Part shown: positions 24,882 to 33,606 of the stretch, one piece after another
Numbering within the stretch: position 1 is the first letter of the stretch
How the letters are laid out: the number at the start of each line of letters is the position of its first letter
NCBI GenBank assembly: GCA_030595795.1
Contig: JAUVCH010000038.1
Coordinates: forward strand, 1-35,182
Direction: 5' to 3'
DNA from: Gammaproteobacteria bacterium
Lineage (GTDB): Bacteria > Pseudomonadota > Gammaproteobacteria > GCA-001735895
Length of the DNA: 35,182 nucleotides
Translations under genes and position numbers: made by a program
Notes under the pieces: model-generated
Seen by the model: only the letters and a program-made list of their open reading frames with translations
Database searches by the model: none
Told to the model about the DNA's origin: nothing

Positions 24882-26189
24882 GTGGCAAAAGATCTTGAAA
24901 AAATCGCAAAAGACAAGGGATTAAAATATTTTTTGATTAGTTTTGTCGATCTGTTTGGTGTTCTGCGTTCCAAGCTGGTGCCAGTTCGTGCGATTAAGGG
25001 TATGCAAAAAGATGGCGCCGGTTTTGCAGGCTTCGCCGCCTGGCTGGATTTGACCCCGGCTGATGCTGACATGTTTGCCGTCCCGGACCCGGACAGTCTT
25101 ATTATTTTGCCCTGGCGGCGTGAAGTGGGCTGGCTTGCCAGCGATCTGTACATTGATGGTAAAGAACTCGCAGCGTCTCCTCGTGTCGCCCTGAAGCAGC
25201 AGCTCAAAAAAGCCGCCAAAATGGGCTATACCTTCAAAACCGGTGTTGAGGGTGAATTCCACCTGATCAAAGAAGATGGGTCAGGTATTTATGACGACCG
25301 TGATATTCAGGATAAGCCCTGCTATGACCAGAGCGCGCTGATGCGGCGTTATGATGTTATTTCCGAAATATGCGATGCCATGGTTGAGTTTGGTTGGGGC
25401 GCTTACCAGAACGACCACGAAGACGCTAATGGTCAGTGGGAAATGAACTGGGAGTATGACCATGTACTGAAAACCTGTGACCGTCACGTTTTCTTCAAAT
25501 ACATGGTAAAACAGATAGCTGAAAATCATGGCATACGCGCCACTTTCATGCCCAAGCCATTTTCGAATCTAACCGGTAACGGTTGCCATATTAATGCTTC
25601 CCTGTGGGATAAAACTGGCAAAAAGAACCTGTTCATGGATGCAAAAGGCGAACTGGGCCTGAGCCAACTTGCCTACCACTTCCTTGGCGGTGTTATCAAG
25701 AATGTTGATGCGTTAACCTCTTTCTTCAATCCGACCGTCAACAGCTACAAGCGTATTAACGCACCGCGTACGGTCTCCGGTGCAACCTGGGCACCGAACA
25801 CGATTACCTGGGGCGGTAATAACCGTACCAACATGGTTCGTATCCCGGAAGGTAACCGTATCGAATTCCGTCTTGCCGATGGTGCGATGAACCCGTATCT
25901 GGCACCGGCTGCGCTCCTGGCCTGCGGCCTGCGGGGTGTTAAAGATAAAATCGATCCTGGTAAGCGTTGTGATCTGGATATGTATTCCGAAGGGCACAAA
26001 GTCAAAGATGCCAAGAAGCTACCAATGAACCTGCTGGACGCGCTCCGTTTAACCGATAAGAGCAAATTTGTTCGTGATGCCATGGGTGATGAACTCATCG
26101 ATGCTTACGTCAAGCTCAGAACGACTGAATGGGATCAGCACTGTCATCATATATCTCAATGGGAAAGAGATAATACGCTGGACTGTTAG
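24882..26189 (+). CDS. gmaS: GmaS/GlnT-type gamma-glutamylmethylamide synthetase
   Basis: This 435-aa glutamine synthetase superfamily ligase is of the GlnT/GmaS branch. Motifs are: N-terminal KYFLISFVDLFGVLRSKLVP, TGVEGEFHLI (metal Glu), QNDHEDANGQWEMNW, FMPKPFSNLTGNGCHINASL, NSYKRINAPRT and NRIEFRLADGAMNPYLAPAA. Length and wording match GmaS of the N-methylglutamate pathway, which joins methylamine to glutamate with ATP. GlnT of rhizobia is nearly the same family, so ammonia as substrate cannot be excluded. The start is GTG at 24882, behind AGGAAAAGAGGG. It closes the module 2 operon, 28 bases after the reductase gene. Location with tmm and tdm favours methylamine. Confidence 0.78.
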   Translation: MAKDLEKIAKDKGLKYFLISFVDLFGVLRSKLVPVRAIKGMQKDGAGFAGFAAWLDLTPADADMFAVPDPDSLIILPWRREVGWLASDLYIDGKELAASPRVALKQQLKKAAKMGYTFKTGVEGEFHLIKEDGSGIYDDRDIQDKPCYDQSALMRRYDVISEICDAMVEFGWGAYQNDHEDANGQWEMNWEYDHVLKTCDRHVFFKYMVKQIAENHGIRATFMPKPFSNLTGNGCHINASLWDKTGKKNLFMDAKGELGLSQLAYHFLGGVIKNVDALTSFFNPTVNSYKRINAPRTVSGATWAPNTITWGGNNRTNMVRIPEGNRIEFRLADGAMNPYLAPAALLACGLRGVKDKIDPGKRCDLDMYSEGHKVKDAKKLPMNLLDALRLTDKSKFVRDAMGDELIDAYVKLRTTEWDQHCHHISQWERDNTLDC

Positions 26190-26199
26190 TTAAAATTCA

Positions 26200-26229
26200 G
26201 GTGTCGGAGTCAGGTCTGACTCTGACACC
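26200..26229. repeat. REP-like palindrome, possible terminator
   Basis: The near-perfect hairpin has arms GGTGTC-G-GAGTCAG and CTGACTC-T-GACACC around GT. Very similar GGTGTCAGAGTCAGG palindromes are scattered in many marine gammaproteobacterial genomes, often with Y1/REP-associated transposases. It starts 10 bases after the gmaS stop and has no T tract. It may end module 2 or simply be a mobile repeat. Confidence 0.6.
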
Positions 26230-26376
26230 TCCTCGCTAAAGGGTAGGTTGCCCTTATCTCTATTGGGCAATTGAATTAAATCCAGATTTATGTCGTTTTT
26301 TGGATACTTTCTTCTGTATTCCCCCGTATGATGTGGCCGCATTAATCGATAATTCCCCCGCTATTTGGAGACAAAA

Positions 26377-28050
26377 ATGGCTAAAAGTGACATCGAAATC
26401 GCCCGCGAAGCGACGCTAAAACCGATAACAGAAATCGCTGACAAATTAGGCATGCCTGCCTGCGCATTACAACCATATGGTCACGATAAGGCCAAGATTA
26501 CCGCCGACTATATTAATTCCCTTAATGGTAATAAAGACGGCAAGTTGATTCTGGTTACCGCCATTTCTCCAACCCCAGCCGGTGAAGGTAAGACCACCAC
26601 CACGGTTGGCCTGGGCGATGGGCTCAATAGCATCGGTAAGAATGCCGTCATGTGTTTACGCGAACCCAGCCTCGGCCCCTGTTTTGGCATGAAAGGTGGT
26701 GCCGCCGGTGGTGGTTATGCCCAGGTCGTACCGATGGAAGACATCAACCTGCACTTTACCGGTGACTTCCACGCTATTGGTGCCGCACATAATTTATTAT
26801 CCGCGCTAATCGATAATCACATCCACTGGGAAAACAAATCCGGACTCGATCCACGTCGCGTCACCTGGAAACGCGTGATGGACATGAACGATCGTACCCT
26901 GCGTGATATTACCATCGGCCTCGGTGGCCCAGGTAATGGCACGCCACGTGAGAGCGGTTTCGACATTACCGTCGCCTCAGAAATCATGGCGATCTTCTGT
27001 CTGGCCACTGACCTGGATGACCTCAGTCGTAGAATCGGCAACATCGTCATCGGCTACACGCGTGATCTCAAACCGGTTCATGCCAGAGACGTTAATGCGC
27101 CCGGTGCCATGACCGTTTTGTTAAAAGACGCCTTCATGCCGAACCTGGTGCAGACACTGGAAAACAACCCGGAATTTATCCACGGTGGCCCGTTCGCCAA
27201 CATCGCACACGGCTGTAACTCGGTCATCGCGACAAAGACTGCCTTAAAACTGGCCGACTATGTCGTTACCGAAGCAGGCTTCGGTGCTGATCTCGGCGCC
27301 GAGAAGTTCTTCGATATCAAATGCCGTAAGGCCGGCTTACACCCCGATGCAGTGGTACTGGTTGCCACTGTCCGAGCACTGAAGATGCACGGCGGTGTGC
27401 CGAAAGACCAACTCGCGGGTGAAAATGTCGAAGCCGTCACCAAAGGTTGTGAAAACCTCGGTCGTCATATCCGTAACCTGACTGGTTTCGGTGTACCGGT
27501 TACCGTTGCGATTAACAAATTCGTCAGCGATACCCAGGGCGAAGTCGGAGCCATCAGTCAGTTCTGTGATGATTTTGGTGTCAAAGCGTTCGAATGTAAT
27601 CACTGGGGTGAAGGCAGTAAAGGCACTCAGGAACTGGCAAGGCATGTTGCTGAAGTGGCTGACTCTGGACAGGCGCAGTTTCATACCCTGTACGACGATG
27701 ATATGCCATTATGGGAAAAAGCCCGTCACGTTGCGCGTACCATTTACGGTGCAGACGACATCATTGCAGATAAAAAGGTACGCGATCAATTCGCCAAATT
27801 CGAAGCCGACGGCTATGGCCACTTCCCGATTTGTATGGCGAAGACGCAGTATAGTTTCTCCACCGACCCGGCACTGATGGGCGCCCCGACGAATCACGAA
27901 GTGCCGATCCGAGAAATTCGTTTATCTGCCGGTGCAGAATTCATCGTCTGTGTTTGTGGTGACATCATGACTATGCCTGGACTACCGCGTGTACCATCGG
28001 CTGATAATATTCACCTAAACGATGAAGGGCTCGTTGAAGGGCTGTTTTAA
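26377..28050 (+). CDS. fhs: Formate-tetrahydrofolate ligase
   Basis: Fhs joins formate, ATP and tetrahydrofolate to 10-formyl-tetrahydrofolate, or runs in reverse to yield ATP during methyl oxidation. At 557 aa it has the usual length. Motifs are the P-loop-like [19 protein letters not shown] (about 66-84), [48 protein letters not shown] and [15 protein letters not shown] near the C-terminus. The start is ATG at 26377 with GGAG 6 bases before it; an upstream in-frame TTG is not favoured. It is separated from gmaS by a palindromic repeat and 147 bases, so it probably has its own promoter. With FolD it completes the folate C1 route for methyl groups released from TMA. Confidence 0.95.
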   Translation: MAKSDIEIAREATLKPITEIADKLGMPACALQPYGHDKAKITADYINSLNGNKDGKLILVTAISPTPAGEGKTTTTVGLGDGLNSIGKNAVMCLREPSLGPCFGMKGGAAGGGYAQVVPMEDINLHFTGDFHAIGAAHNLLSALIDNHIHWENKSGLDPRRVTWKRVMDMNDRTLRDITIGLGGPGNGTPRESGFDITVASEIMAIFCLATDLDDLSRRIGNIVIGYTRDLKPVHARDVNAPGAMTVLLKDAFMPNLVQTLENNPEFIHGGPFANIAHGCNSVIATKTALKLADYVVTEAGFGADLGAEKFFDIKCRKAGLHPDAVVLVATVRALKMHGGVPKDQLAGENVEAVTKGCENLGRHIRNLTGFGVPVTVAINKFVSDTQGEVGAISQFCDDFGVKAFECNHWGEGSKGTQELARHVAEVADSGQAQFHTLYDDDMPLWEKARHVARTIYGADDIIADKKVRDQFAKFEADGYGHFPICMAKTQYSFSTDPALMGAPTNHEVPIREIRLSAGAEFIVCVCGDIMTMPGLPRVPSADNIHLNDEGLVEGLF

Positions 28051-28121
28051 AGCCCAGGTAATCAGGGCGGCTCACCGACTGGTGGACCGCTCGTTTTACC
28101 CCAGGAACTACATTCAATCTA

Positions 28122-28649
28122 ATGTCTACCGACGAGCAATATAAGCGATTCATCTCATGGCAGTGCCGTTTACGCAAGATGAGTATGCGTGAATCCGGCG
28201 GAAGGCCATCTACCGGCATGAGCGCTGGACTTTATTCGATTAGAGGCGGTGATGAACAGGCTCGCTTACAGTTTTTGATTGTAAAACAGGAGCCGGAAGA
28301 AGCTACCGCGGAGATCCGGCATCTTGTGCGAAAAACCCCCGATCCAGCCGAGTGGCTGAAAAATGGATTACGCATCCTGGCCGAAAGACACTATCAGGAT
28401 GATTTTGATTTCTCGACACATTTGACCGCGTCATTTGCCACCGATTCATCTATTGCCGATGCGTTAAAAGACGCTGGTGAATGCCATTTAAAGTTTAAAC
28501 AGGATAGTATTGATTTTGCCTTCGACTTTGACATCCAGATACTGGAGGAAGCCGACGCAACGTATCAATCTACCTACTGGCATAATCGTTTGTTTAATCC
28601 GGCTATGCCGGGTCAGATCGAAGTTTTGGCATTTGTTCCACGTCTATAG
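28122..28649 (+). CDS. Unknown 175-aa protein downstream of fhs
   Basis: I do not recognise this family. The protein is soluble with no signal peptide or membrane segment. It opens with a short basic stretch (SWQCRLRKMSMRESGGRPST) and continues as a mixed alpha/beta domain with acidic repeats and HYQDDFDFSTHLTASFATDS. It starts 71 bases after fhs with no terminator seen between, so it may share its transcript. The good reading frame, base use like the neighbours and the placement make it a real gene. A role tied to C1 metabolism is only a guess from position. Confidence 0.7.
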   Translation: MSTDEQYKRFISWQCRLRKMSMRESGGRPSTGMSAGLYSIRGGDEQARLQFLIVKQEPEEATAEIRHLVRKTPDPAEWLKNGLRILAERHYQDDFDFSTHLTASFATDSSIADALKDAGECHLKFKQDSIDFAFDFDIQILEEADATYQSTYWHNRLFNPAMPGQIEVLAFVPRL

Positions 28650-28678
28650 GAATTAAATTTACCGACGAGGGACTCAAG

Positions 28679-28883
28679 TTGAAGAAGAGCTATTCTTGGT
28701 TATCTGTAGCTTTCATTTGCAGATCGGGCTCGCGATGTGGCGGATGGGCTTATGGGAGATGTAACCATGGGTGTGGCCGAGGCGAAAGCAAAGGAGAAGA
28801 TAGCACGTGATATAATGGAACGGCAGGAACAATCCAAAATCGATGGTGCAGATTCGACTGATGATAAAGATGATTCTGATTAA
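28679..28883 (+). pseudogene. Possible frameshifted small exported protein
   Basis: A TTG at 28679 behind GAGGGA opens a signal-peptide-like stretch (LKKSYSWLSVAF) but runs on into a Cys/Gly-rich nonsense tail. In another frame, open from 28713, a clean acidic sequence SFADRARDVADGLMGD continues through AEAKAKEKIARDIMERQEQS to a TAA at 28881. Joined, they would give a short secreted or periplasmic protein of about 65 residues with a one-base shift near 28711-28725. If not a frameshift, an independent 43-codon ORF from the ATG at 28752 is the alternative. Family unknown. Confidence 0.4.
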
Positions 28884-28897
28884 TTATTAGGAATAGA

Positions 28898-29539
28898 ATG
28901 AATTTCAATGGGAAAAGGCTGAGGTTTTACGCACTATATTTATTACTGTCGCTATTGATATTTTTCTTCGCTACAAAGTACATGATGAGAGGTGGGCGCG
29001 GTATTCGGGAATTTGTGATAATTACCGAAGAAAGCAATTTAGAATTACTATTTGTCCTACTCCTCTTGGGGTCAATAACAACTGCGTTTTTGTACTACGT
29101 GAATTTTAGACAGAAATTCAAGCAAACCAGTAAAATTTTATATCTTAAAGCTATTTATCTATTTCTTATTTCATTTATTATCTACTCCTCAATCGCCTTG
29201 GTCGCTGAAAAATCTGCATCTAAAACTAATCCTCTAACCCTAAAAGTTGGAATCGTAAATGATATTAATGAGTCGTTAGGTGGTAAATATGGAACAAAAC
29301 ACTATTATTCAATAAGAATAAAAAATAACGGTGAGGATATAAAGATTGCGGTGTATCGTACAGTAGCAAATAGTTTGTCAAGCGGGGAGAGGACTATTTT
29401 GGTTGTAACGAAGGGGTATTTTCTTAATTGGTATTTTGCTCTGCTCCCAAAACACAATCCTAAATTGAAAATTATTGAGAGTGAGGACTTGGAAGAAATT
29501 AAAGCGAGCCTTCACCGCGAAATCAACTCAAGAAGGTGA
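28898..29539 (+). CDS. AT-rich membrane protein of unknown function
   Basis: This 213-aa product has three membrane segments in the N-terminal half: YALYLLLSLLIFFFATKYMM (about 11-30), LLFVLLLLGSITTAFLYYVN (about 50-69) and YLFLISFIIYSSIALVA (about 87-103). A soluble C-terminal domain of about 110 residues contains GKYGTKHYYSIRIKNNGEDI and GERTILVVTKGYF. The gene is visibly more AT-rich than its surroundings, with many AAA, TTA and ATA codons, which suggests a foreign origin. ATG behind TTAGGAATAG. No domain recognised and no functional link to neighbours. Confidence 0.65.
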   Translation: MNFNGKRLRFYALYLLLSLLIFFFATKYMMRGGRGIREFVIITEESNLELLFVLLLLGSITTAFLYYVNFRQKFKQTSKILYLKAIYLFLISFIIYSSIALVAEKSASKTNPLTLKVGIVNDINESLGGKYGTKHYYSIRIKNNGEDIKIAVYRTVANSLSSGERTILVVTKGYFLNWYFALLPKHNPKLKIIESEDLEEIKASLHREINSRR

Positions 29540-29611
29540 ATTCAAGTCCAAAGCGCACCACCTAATGAAGAGATAGGACACCGAAGGTTTGTCAAAAATC
29601 TCATTCCGACC

Positions 29612-30112
29612 CTAATCCATGTAAATCCCCAGCTCACGCCAAACCCTCTCCTCATCAAAATCATCTATCGATTCCTGCGCCTCAATCATAGCGATATAAT
29701 CGGTTGGAAAATCATGCTCGCGGGCACCGCGCAGCACATGTTCTTTATACCAGTGGTAAGGTTGTTGTATCGCGTCGATATCGATCGCATAGTAGGTTAG
29801 GGCGTCGATTGTTTCGCCATCCAGCGTGGTTATTTCTACGGTTTTACTCAGATAGCCAAAACCATGGCCTTCGTAATAATCCAGGGTAGCCTTTCCATCC
29901 TGGGAAATTAGATAAATCACACCGTAGATAACATCGTTATCGTCACCAGTAGATTTGATATCGCATTTACCCGATTGGCCTTTATCGTTCTTATGCCAGC
30001 AAAGTCGGTGTTCTCGTAACTTAGCGACGCGGTCTACTCTGGCTTCGGGGATACGTTGTAACAGGCGATGGGTCGCGAGGTTGGAGCCGTAAGCAAAATA
30101 ATGAATGGTCAT
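29612..30112 (-). CDS. Gamma-glutamylcyclotransferase-like protein (GGCT/AIG2 fold)
   Basis: This 166-aa protein of the GGCT-like fold carries the substrate-loop motif YGSNL (residues 8-12, MTIHYFAYGSNL) and the presumed catalytic glutamate in LDYYEGHGFGY (about 77-87). Enzymes of this fold release 5-oxoproline from gamma-glutamyl amino acids or amines. That chemistry would act on gamma-glutamyl compounds, which are intermediates of the pathway in this window, but the gene stands apart on the minus strand. It converges with the AT-rich membrane gene and is divergent from the amidase gene. Start ATG at 30112. Substrate unknown. Confidence 0.8.
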   Translation of the reverse strand: MTIHYFAYGSNLATHRLLQRIPEARVDRVAKLREHRLCWHKNDKGQSGKCDIKSTGDDNDVIYGVIYLISQDGKATLDYYEGHGFGYLSKTVEITTLDGETIDALTYYAIDIDAIQQPYHWYKEHVLRGAREHDFPTDYIAMIEAQESIDDFDEERVWRELGIYMD

Positions 30113-30194
30113 AATTGTCGTTTTAATTCGTGAAGGGGGACATTAAATCAATAACAGCTTTTCCTGACAAGCTCCTGCTGGATATACTCCGCGT

Positions 30195-31553
30195 ATGAAT
30201 GAATTAGTGCAGTGCACCTCCACAGAGCTGGTAGCAAAAATGCGAGTGGGCGAAGTTAGTGCGGTGGAAATATTCAATGCTCACGCCGAGGTGATAGAAG
30301 CGGAAAATCCTAGCGTCAATGCTTTGGTAACGCTTTGTCTGGAACGTGGGTTTGAGGAGGCAAAGGTAGCTGATCAGAGATCGGCAAAGGATAAACCTCA
30401 GGGCGTCCTTCATGGATTACCCTATGCGGTGAAAGATACACTGCCAACCAAGGATGTACGTACGACCTATGGCTCTTTGCTGTTTGAAGACCATATTCCA
30501 CCAAACGATGCGTTACACGTCGAAAGAGCGCGTAGTGCTGGCGCCATCGTCATCGGAAAATCGAATACACCGGAATTTGCCTCTGGTACGCAAACCGATA
30601 ACCCCGTGTTTGGCATTACCCGGAACCCGCGAAACCTGAGCAAGACCGTGACGGGTAGTTCGGGTGGATCAGCCGCAGCGCTGGCTGCCAACATGGTGCC
30701 GATGGCGGATGGTAGCGACCTTGGTGGTTCGTTGCGTTCACCAGCGTCGGTATGCGGCGTCGTCGGATTTCGCCCAACGGCGGGACAGGTACCAAAACGC
30801 GACAATGCTTTGCCCTTCGATGGCTTGCATGTATTCGGACCGATGGCGCGATGTGTCGAAGATATAGCATTGTTTATGTCGGTGTTCGCTGGGCGTGATT
30901 CATCCTGCCCCTTATCCATGGTATCTGAGCAAATCGATTTCAAATCGACACTCGAAACCTCACTCCAGGGTACGCGTATCGCCTTTAGTGCAACCCCTTG
31001 CGGATCTAATACTCACAATGATATTAAGGCGACATTGAATAGTCATTGCTTCACTTTTGAGTCAATAGGTTGTGTTGTCGAACAGCAGTGTCCGGACATT
31101 GGAGACAATCACGCCGCACACCAGGTGGTCGTGGCACTCAATGCGATTACTGAGTTTGGTGAGTATCTGGAAGACGATCGATTCTCACCCGGTGGCCGTC
31201 TGCGAATGTTTATGCAAAAAGCTGCCGGACTAACTGCTAACGATATTGCACAGGCGAGAAGAATTCAGGTGCACAGTTGGCAGGTGTTAACCGAATTCTT
31301 TTCACGCTATGATTTTCTATTATGGCCGACCATGAGCGGATTGCCTTATTCGATTGATTTGACCGACGCTGAAGTTGAAGAAGACTGGCGACCTGTTGAG
31401 TTGACCCCGTCGCTGAACCTGCCAGCGATATCTTTGCCGGCCGGGTTGTCTAACGAAGGGCTACCGATAGGTCTACAGCTAATCGGGCCGCCGAATTCTG
31501 ATTTCCGATTGTTACAGCTTGCCTATGCGTTTCAGCAGGCGATGCTTTCTTAG
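30195..31553 (+). CDS. Amidase signature family enzyme
   Basis: This 452-aa hydrolase of the amidase signature family has the catalytic triad Lys80 (LPYAVKDT), cis-Ser155 (TGSSGGSAAALAANM) and nucleophile Ser179 (GSDLGGSLRSPAS), with the same spacing as GatA. The GFRPTAGQVPK segment and the C-terminal LPAISLPAGLSNEGLPIGLQ are typical of stand-alone amidases. It is not GatA: no gatB or gatC is near and the length is shorter. The substrate is an amide, not readable from sequence. It converges with typA (12-base gap). The start ATG has only a weak upstream purine stretch. Confidence 0.88.
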   Translation: MNELVQCTSTELVAKMRVGEVSAVEIFNAHAEVIEAENPSVNALVTLCLERGFEEAKVADQRSAKDKPQGVLHGLPYAVKDTLPTKDVRTTYGSLLFEDHIPPNDALHVERARSAGAIVIGKSNTPEFASGTQTDNPVFGITRNPRNLSKTVTGSSGGSAAALAANMVPMADGSDLGGSLRSPASVCGVVGFRPTAGQVPKRDNALPFDGLHVFGPMARCVEDIALFMSVFAGRDSSCPLSMVSEQIDFKSTLETSLQGTRIAFSATPCGSNTHNDIKATLNSHCFTFESIGCVVEQQCPDIGDNHAAHQVVVALNAITEFGEYLEDDRFSPGGRLRMFMQKAAGLTANDIAQARRIQVHSWQVLTEFFSRYDFLLWPTMSGLPYSIDLTDAEVEEDWRPVELTPSLNLPAISLPAGLSNEGLPIGLQLIGPPNSDFRLLQLAYAFQQAMLS

Positions 31554-31564
31554 TCCGTCGAGTT

Positions 31565-33415
31565 CTAGGCCGCCGAACTTCGAGACGCCTTCTTGCGTTC
31601 GTGCTCGAGCAGGTACTTCTTACGGATACGAATATTCTTCGGTGTGACTTCGACTAGCTCGTCGTCGTCGATAAATTCAAGCGCCTGTTCCAACGTGAAA
31701 CGGATTGGTTTGACCAGGATTAAATTTTCATCAGTTCCGGCGGCACGGATGTTGTTGAGTTGTTTAGCTTTTAACGGGTTGACTACAAGGTCGTTCGCCC
31801 GACTGTGAATACCGACTACCATGCCTTCGTAAACTGCTTCGGCGTGACCGATCATCATTTTGCCGCGCTCCTGCAAGTTAAACAGAGCATAGGCCAGCGC
31901 TTTTCCGGTAGCACTGGCGATCAAAACGCCATTTTTGCGTTGTCCGATTTCGCCTTCAACCTTGCTGCCGTATTTGTCGAATACGTGGTATATCAAACCT
32001 GTGCCAGAGCTTAGCGTCATAAACTCTGCCTGAAATCCAATCAAACCACGCGATGGAATGACATAGTCGAGGCGTACCCGGCCTTTGCCATCGGGTATCA
32101 TATTCTTGAGGTCGGCTTTGCGACTCCCTAGCGCTTCCATGATCGCGCCCTGGTATGGCTCTTCGATGTCGACTGTCAGCTGCTCGTAGGGTTCGCAAAC
32201 CTTTCCATCGATTTCCCTGAGAATAACTTCGGCACGAGAAACCGACAGCTCGAAACCTTCGCGACGCATGTTTTCGATTAGTATGCCGAGGTGTAATTCA
32301 CCGCGACCGGAGACTCGATACTTATCCGAGTCGGCGAGTTGTTCGACCCGCAGGGCAACATTGTGCAGGCATTCGCGTTGCAGGCGTTCCTCGATCTGGC
32401 GCGAAGTGAGGAACTTGCCATCCTTGCCGGAGAAGGGTGAGCTATTGATGCTAAAAGTCATATTTACGGTAGGTTCATCTACCGTCAAAGGCGGTAAAGC
32501 CTCAACCGTATTACGATCGCATAAAGTATCCGAGATATACATTTCTTCTATACCGGAGAACACAATAATATCACCAGCTTGAGCGGTTTCGGTTTCGATA
32601 CGTTCGAGACCTTTAAAGCCGAAAATTTGCATCATGCGGCCATCGCGAACCTTATCGTCGGCACCTATGATTTTGACCGGCGTGTTGCGATTAATGGTGC
32701 CGCGGGTGATACGACCAATGCCGAGTACGCCCTTATAGCTGTCGTAATCGAGGCTCGAAATCTGCATCTGAAATGGGCCATCAACTTCGACTTTGGGTGG
32801 TTTGACGTTGGCGATGACTGATTCATATAGCGGTGTCATGTCGCCTTCGAATACGTCATTTTCTTCACTGGCATAGCCATTGAGTGCCGAAGCGTAAATA
32901 ATTGGGAAGTCGAGCTGTTCATCATTGGCACCAAGTTGGTCGAACAGGTCGAAAACCTGGTCAACAACCCAATCTGGCCGTGCGCCGGGACGGTCAACTT
33001 TATTGACCACAACAATCGGGGTAAAACCCATGGCGAATGCTTTCTGTGTGACAAAACGGGTTTGTGGCATGGGGCCATCTACGGCATCAACCAGTAACAA
33101 TACTGAATCAACCATCGAGAGCACACGTTCGACTTCGCCGCCGAAATCGGCATGGCCCGGTGTATCGACGATATTGATGCGATAATTCTGGTTTTCTTTT
33201 ACGTGCTGCCAGTTGATGGCTGTGCATTTGGATAAAATAGTGATGCCACGCTCTCTCTCCAGATCGTTGGAATCCATCATGCGATCAGTGACATCGGCGC
33301 GTATATCTAGCGTGCCAGACTGTCGCAACAGTTCGTCTACCAGGGTGGTTTTACCATGGTCAACATGGGCGATAATGGCGATATTACGCAGGTTTGCGCG
33401 GCTACTGGAAGTCAT
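31565..33415 (-). CDS. typA: Ribosome-associated GTPase TypA/BipA
   Basis: This translational GTPase of 616 aa is within the usual 600-620 range. Motifs are [19 protein letters not shown] (P-loop G1), the G2 region [21 protein letters not shown] (G3), [13 protein letters not shown] (G4) and SALNGYA (G5), followed by domain II and the EF-G-like domains III/V. The BipA-specific C-terminal domain contains [20 protein letters not shown] and the Lys/Arg-rich end. It acts on the ribosome in assembly and stress or cold adaptation. It is a conserved housekeeping gene with its own promoter in the 191-base divergent gap and marks the return to the core genome. Confidence 0.97.
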   Translation of the reverse strand: MTSSSRANLRNIAIIAHVDHGKTTLVDELLRQSGTLDIRADVTDRMMDSNDLERERGITILSKCTAINWQHVKENQNYRINIVDTPGHADFGGEVERVLSMVDSVLLLVDAVDGPMPQTRFVTQKAFAMGFTPIVVVNKVDRPGARPDWVVDQVFDLFDQLGANDEQLDFPIIYASALNGYASEENDVFEGDMTPLYESVIANVKPPKVEVDGPFQMQISSLDYDSYKGVLGIGRITRGTINRNTPVKIIGADDKVRDGRMMQIFGFKGLERIETETAQAGDIIVFSGIEEMYISDTLCDRNTVEALPPLTVDEPTVNMTFSINSSPFSGKDGKFLTSRQIEERLQRECLHNVALRVEQLADSDKYRVSGRGELHLGILIENMRREGFELSVSRAEVILREIDGKVCEPYEQLTVDIEEPYQGAIMEALGSRKADLKNMIPDGKGRVRLDYVIPSRGLIGFQAEFMTLSSGTGLIYHVFDKYGSKVEGEIGQRKNGVLIASATGKALAYALFNLQERGKMMIGHAEAVYEGMVVGIHSRANDLVVNPLKAKQLNNIRAAGTDENLILVKPIRFTLEQALEFIDDDELVEVTPKNIRIRKKYLLEHERKKASRSSAA

Positions 33416-33606
33416 GATGTTGTCGGGTGATGTCGTTGGGTATGGGCAAGGCGCGCGATTATAGCGCTTCGCGCGCAGAGTACCATGATTATTTTTTAAA
33501 ACAATGACTTAAAACCTACCGATATTAAATGGTCGGGTGTTAGCGTTGTTATTTCGAAACAGATCGATCATCCTGTTGTCTGTTTCTAAAAGAGCATATT
33601 TAAGTC

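Noticed and set aside
26248..26270. TTGCCC/GGGCAA hairpin upstream of fhs
   Set aside because: Short stem, long loop and no T tract; not enough to call a terminator or riboswitch.
26365..26376. Longer fhs start at TTG 26365
   Set aside because: The GGAG site overlaps that codon and serves the ATG at 26377.
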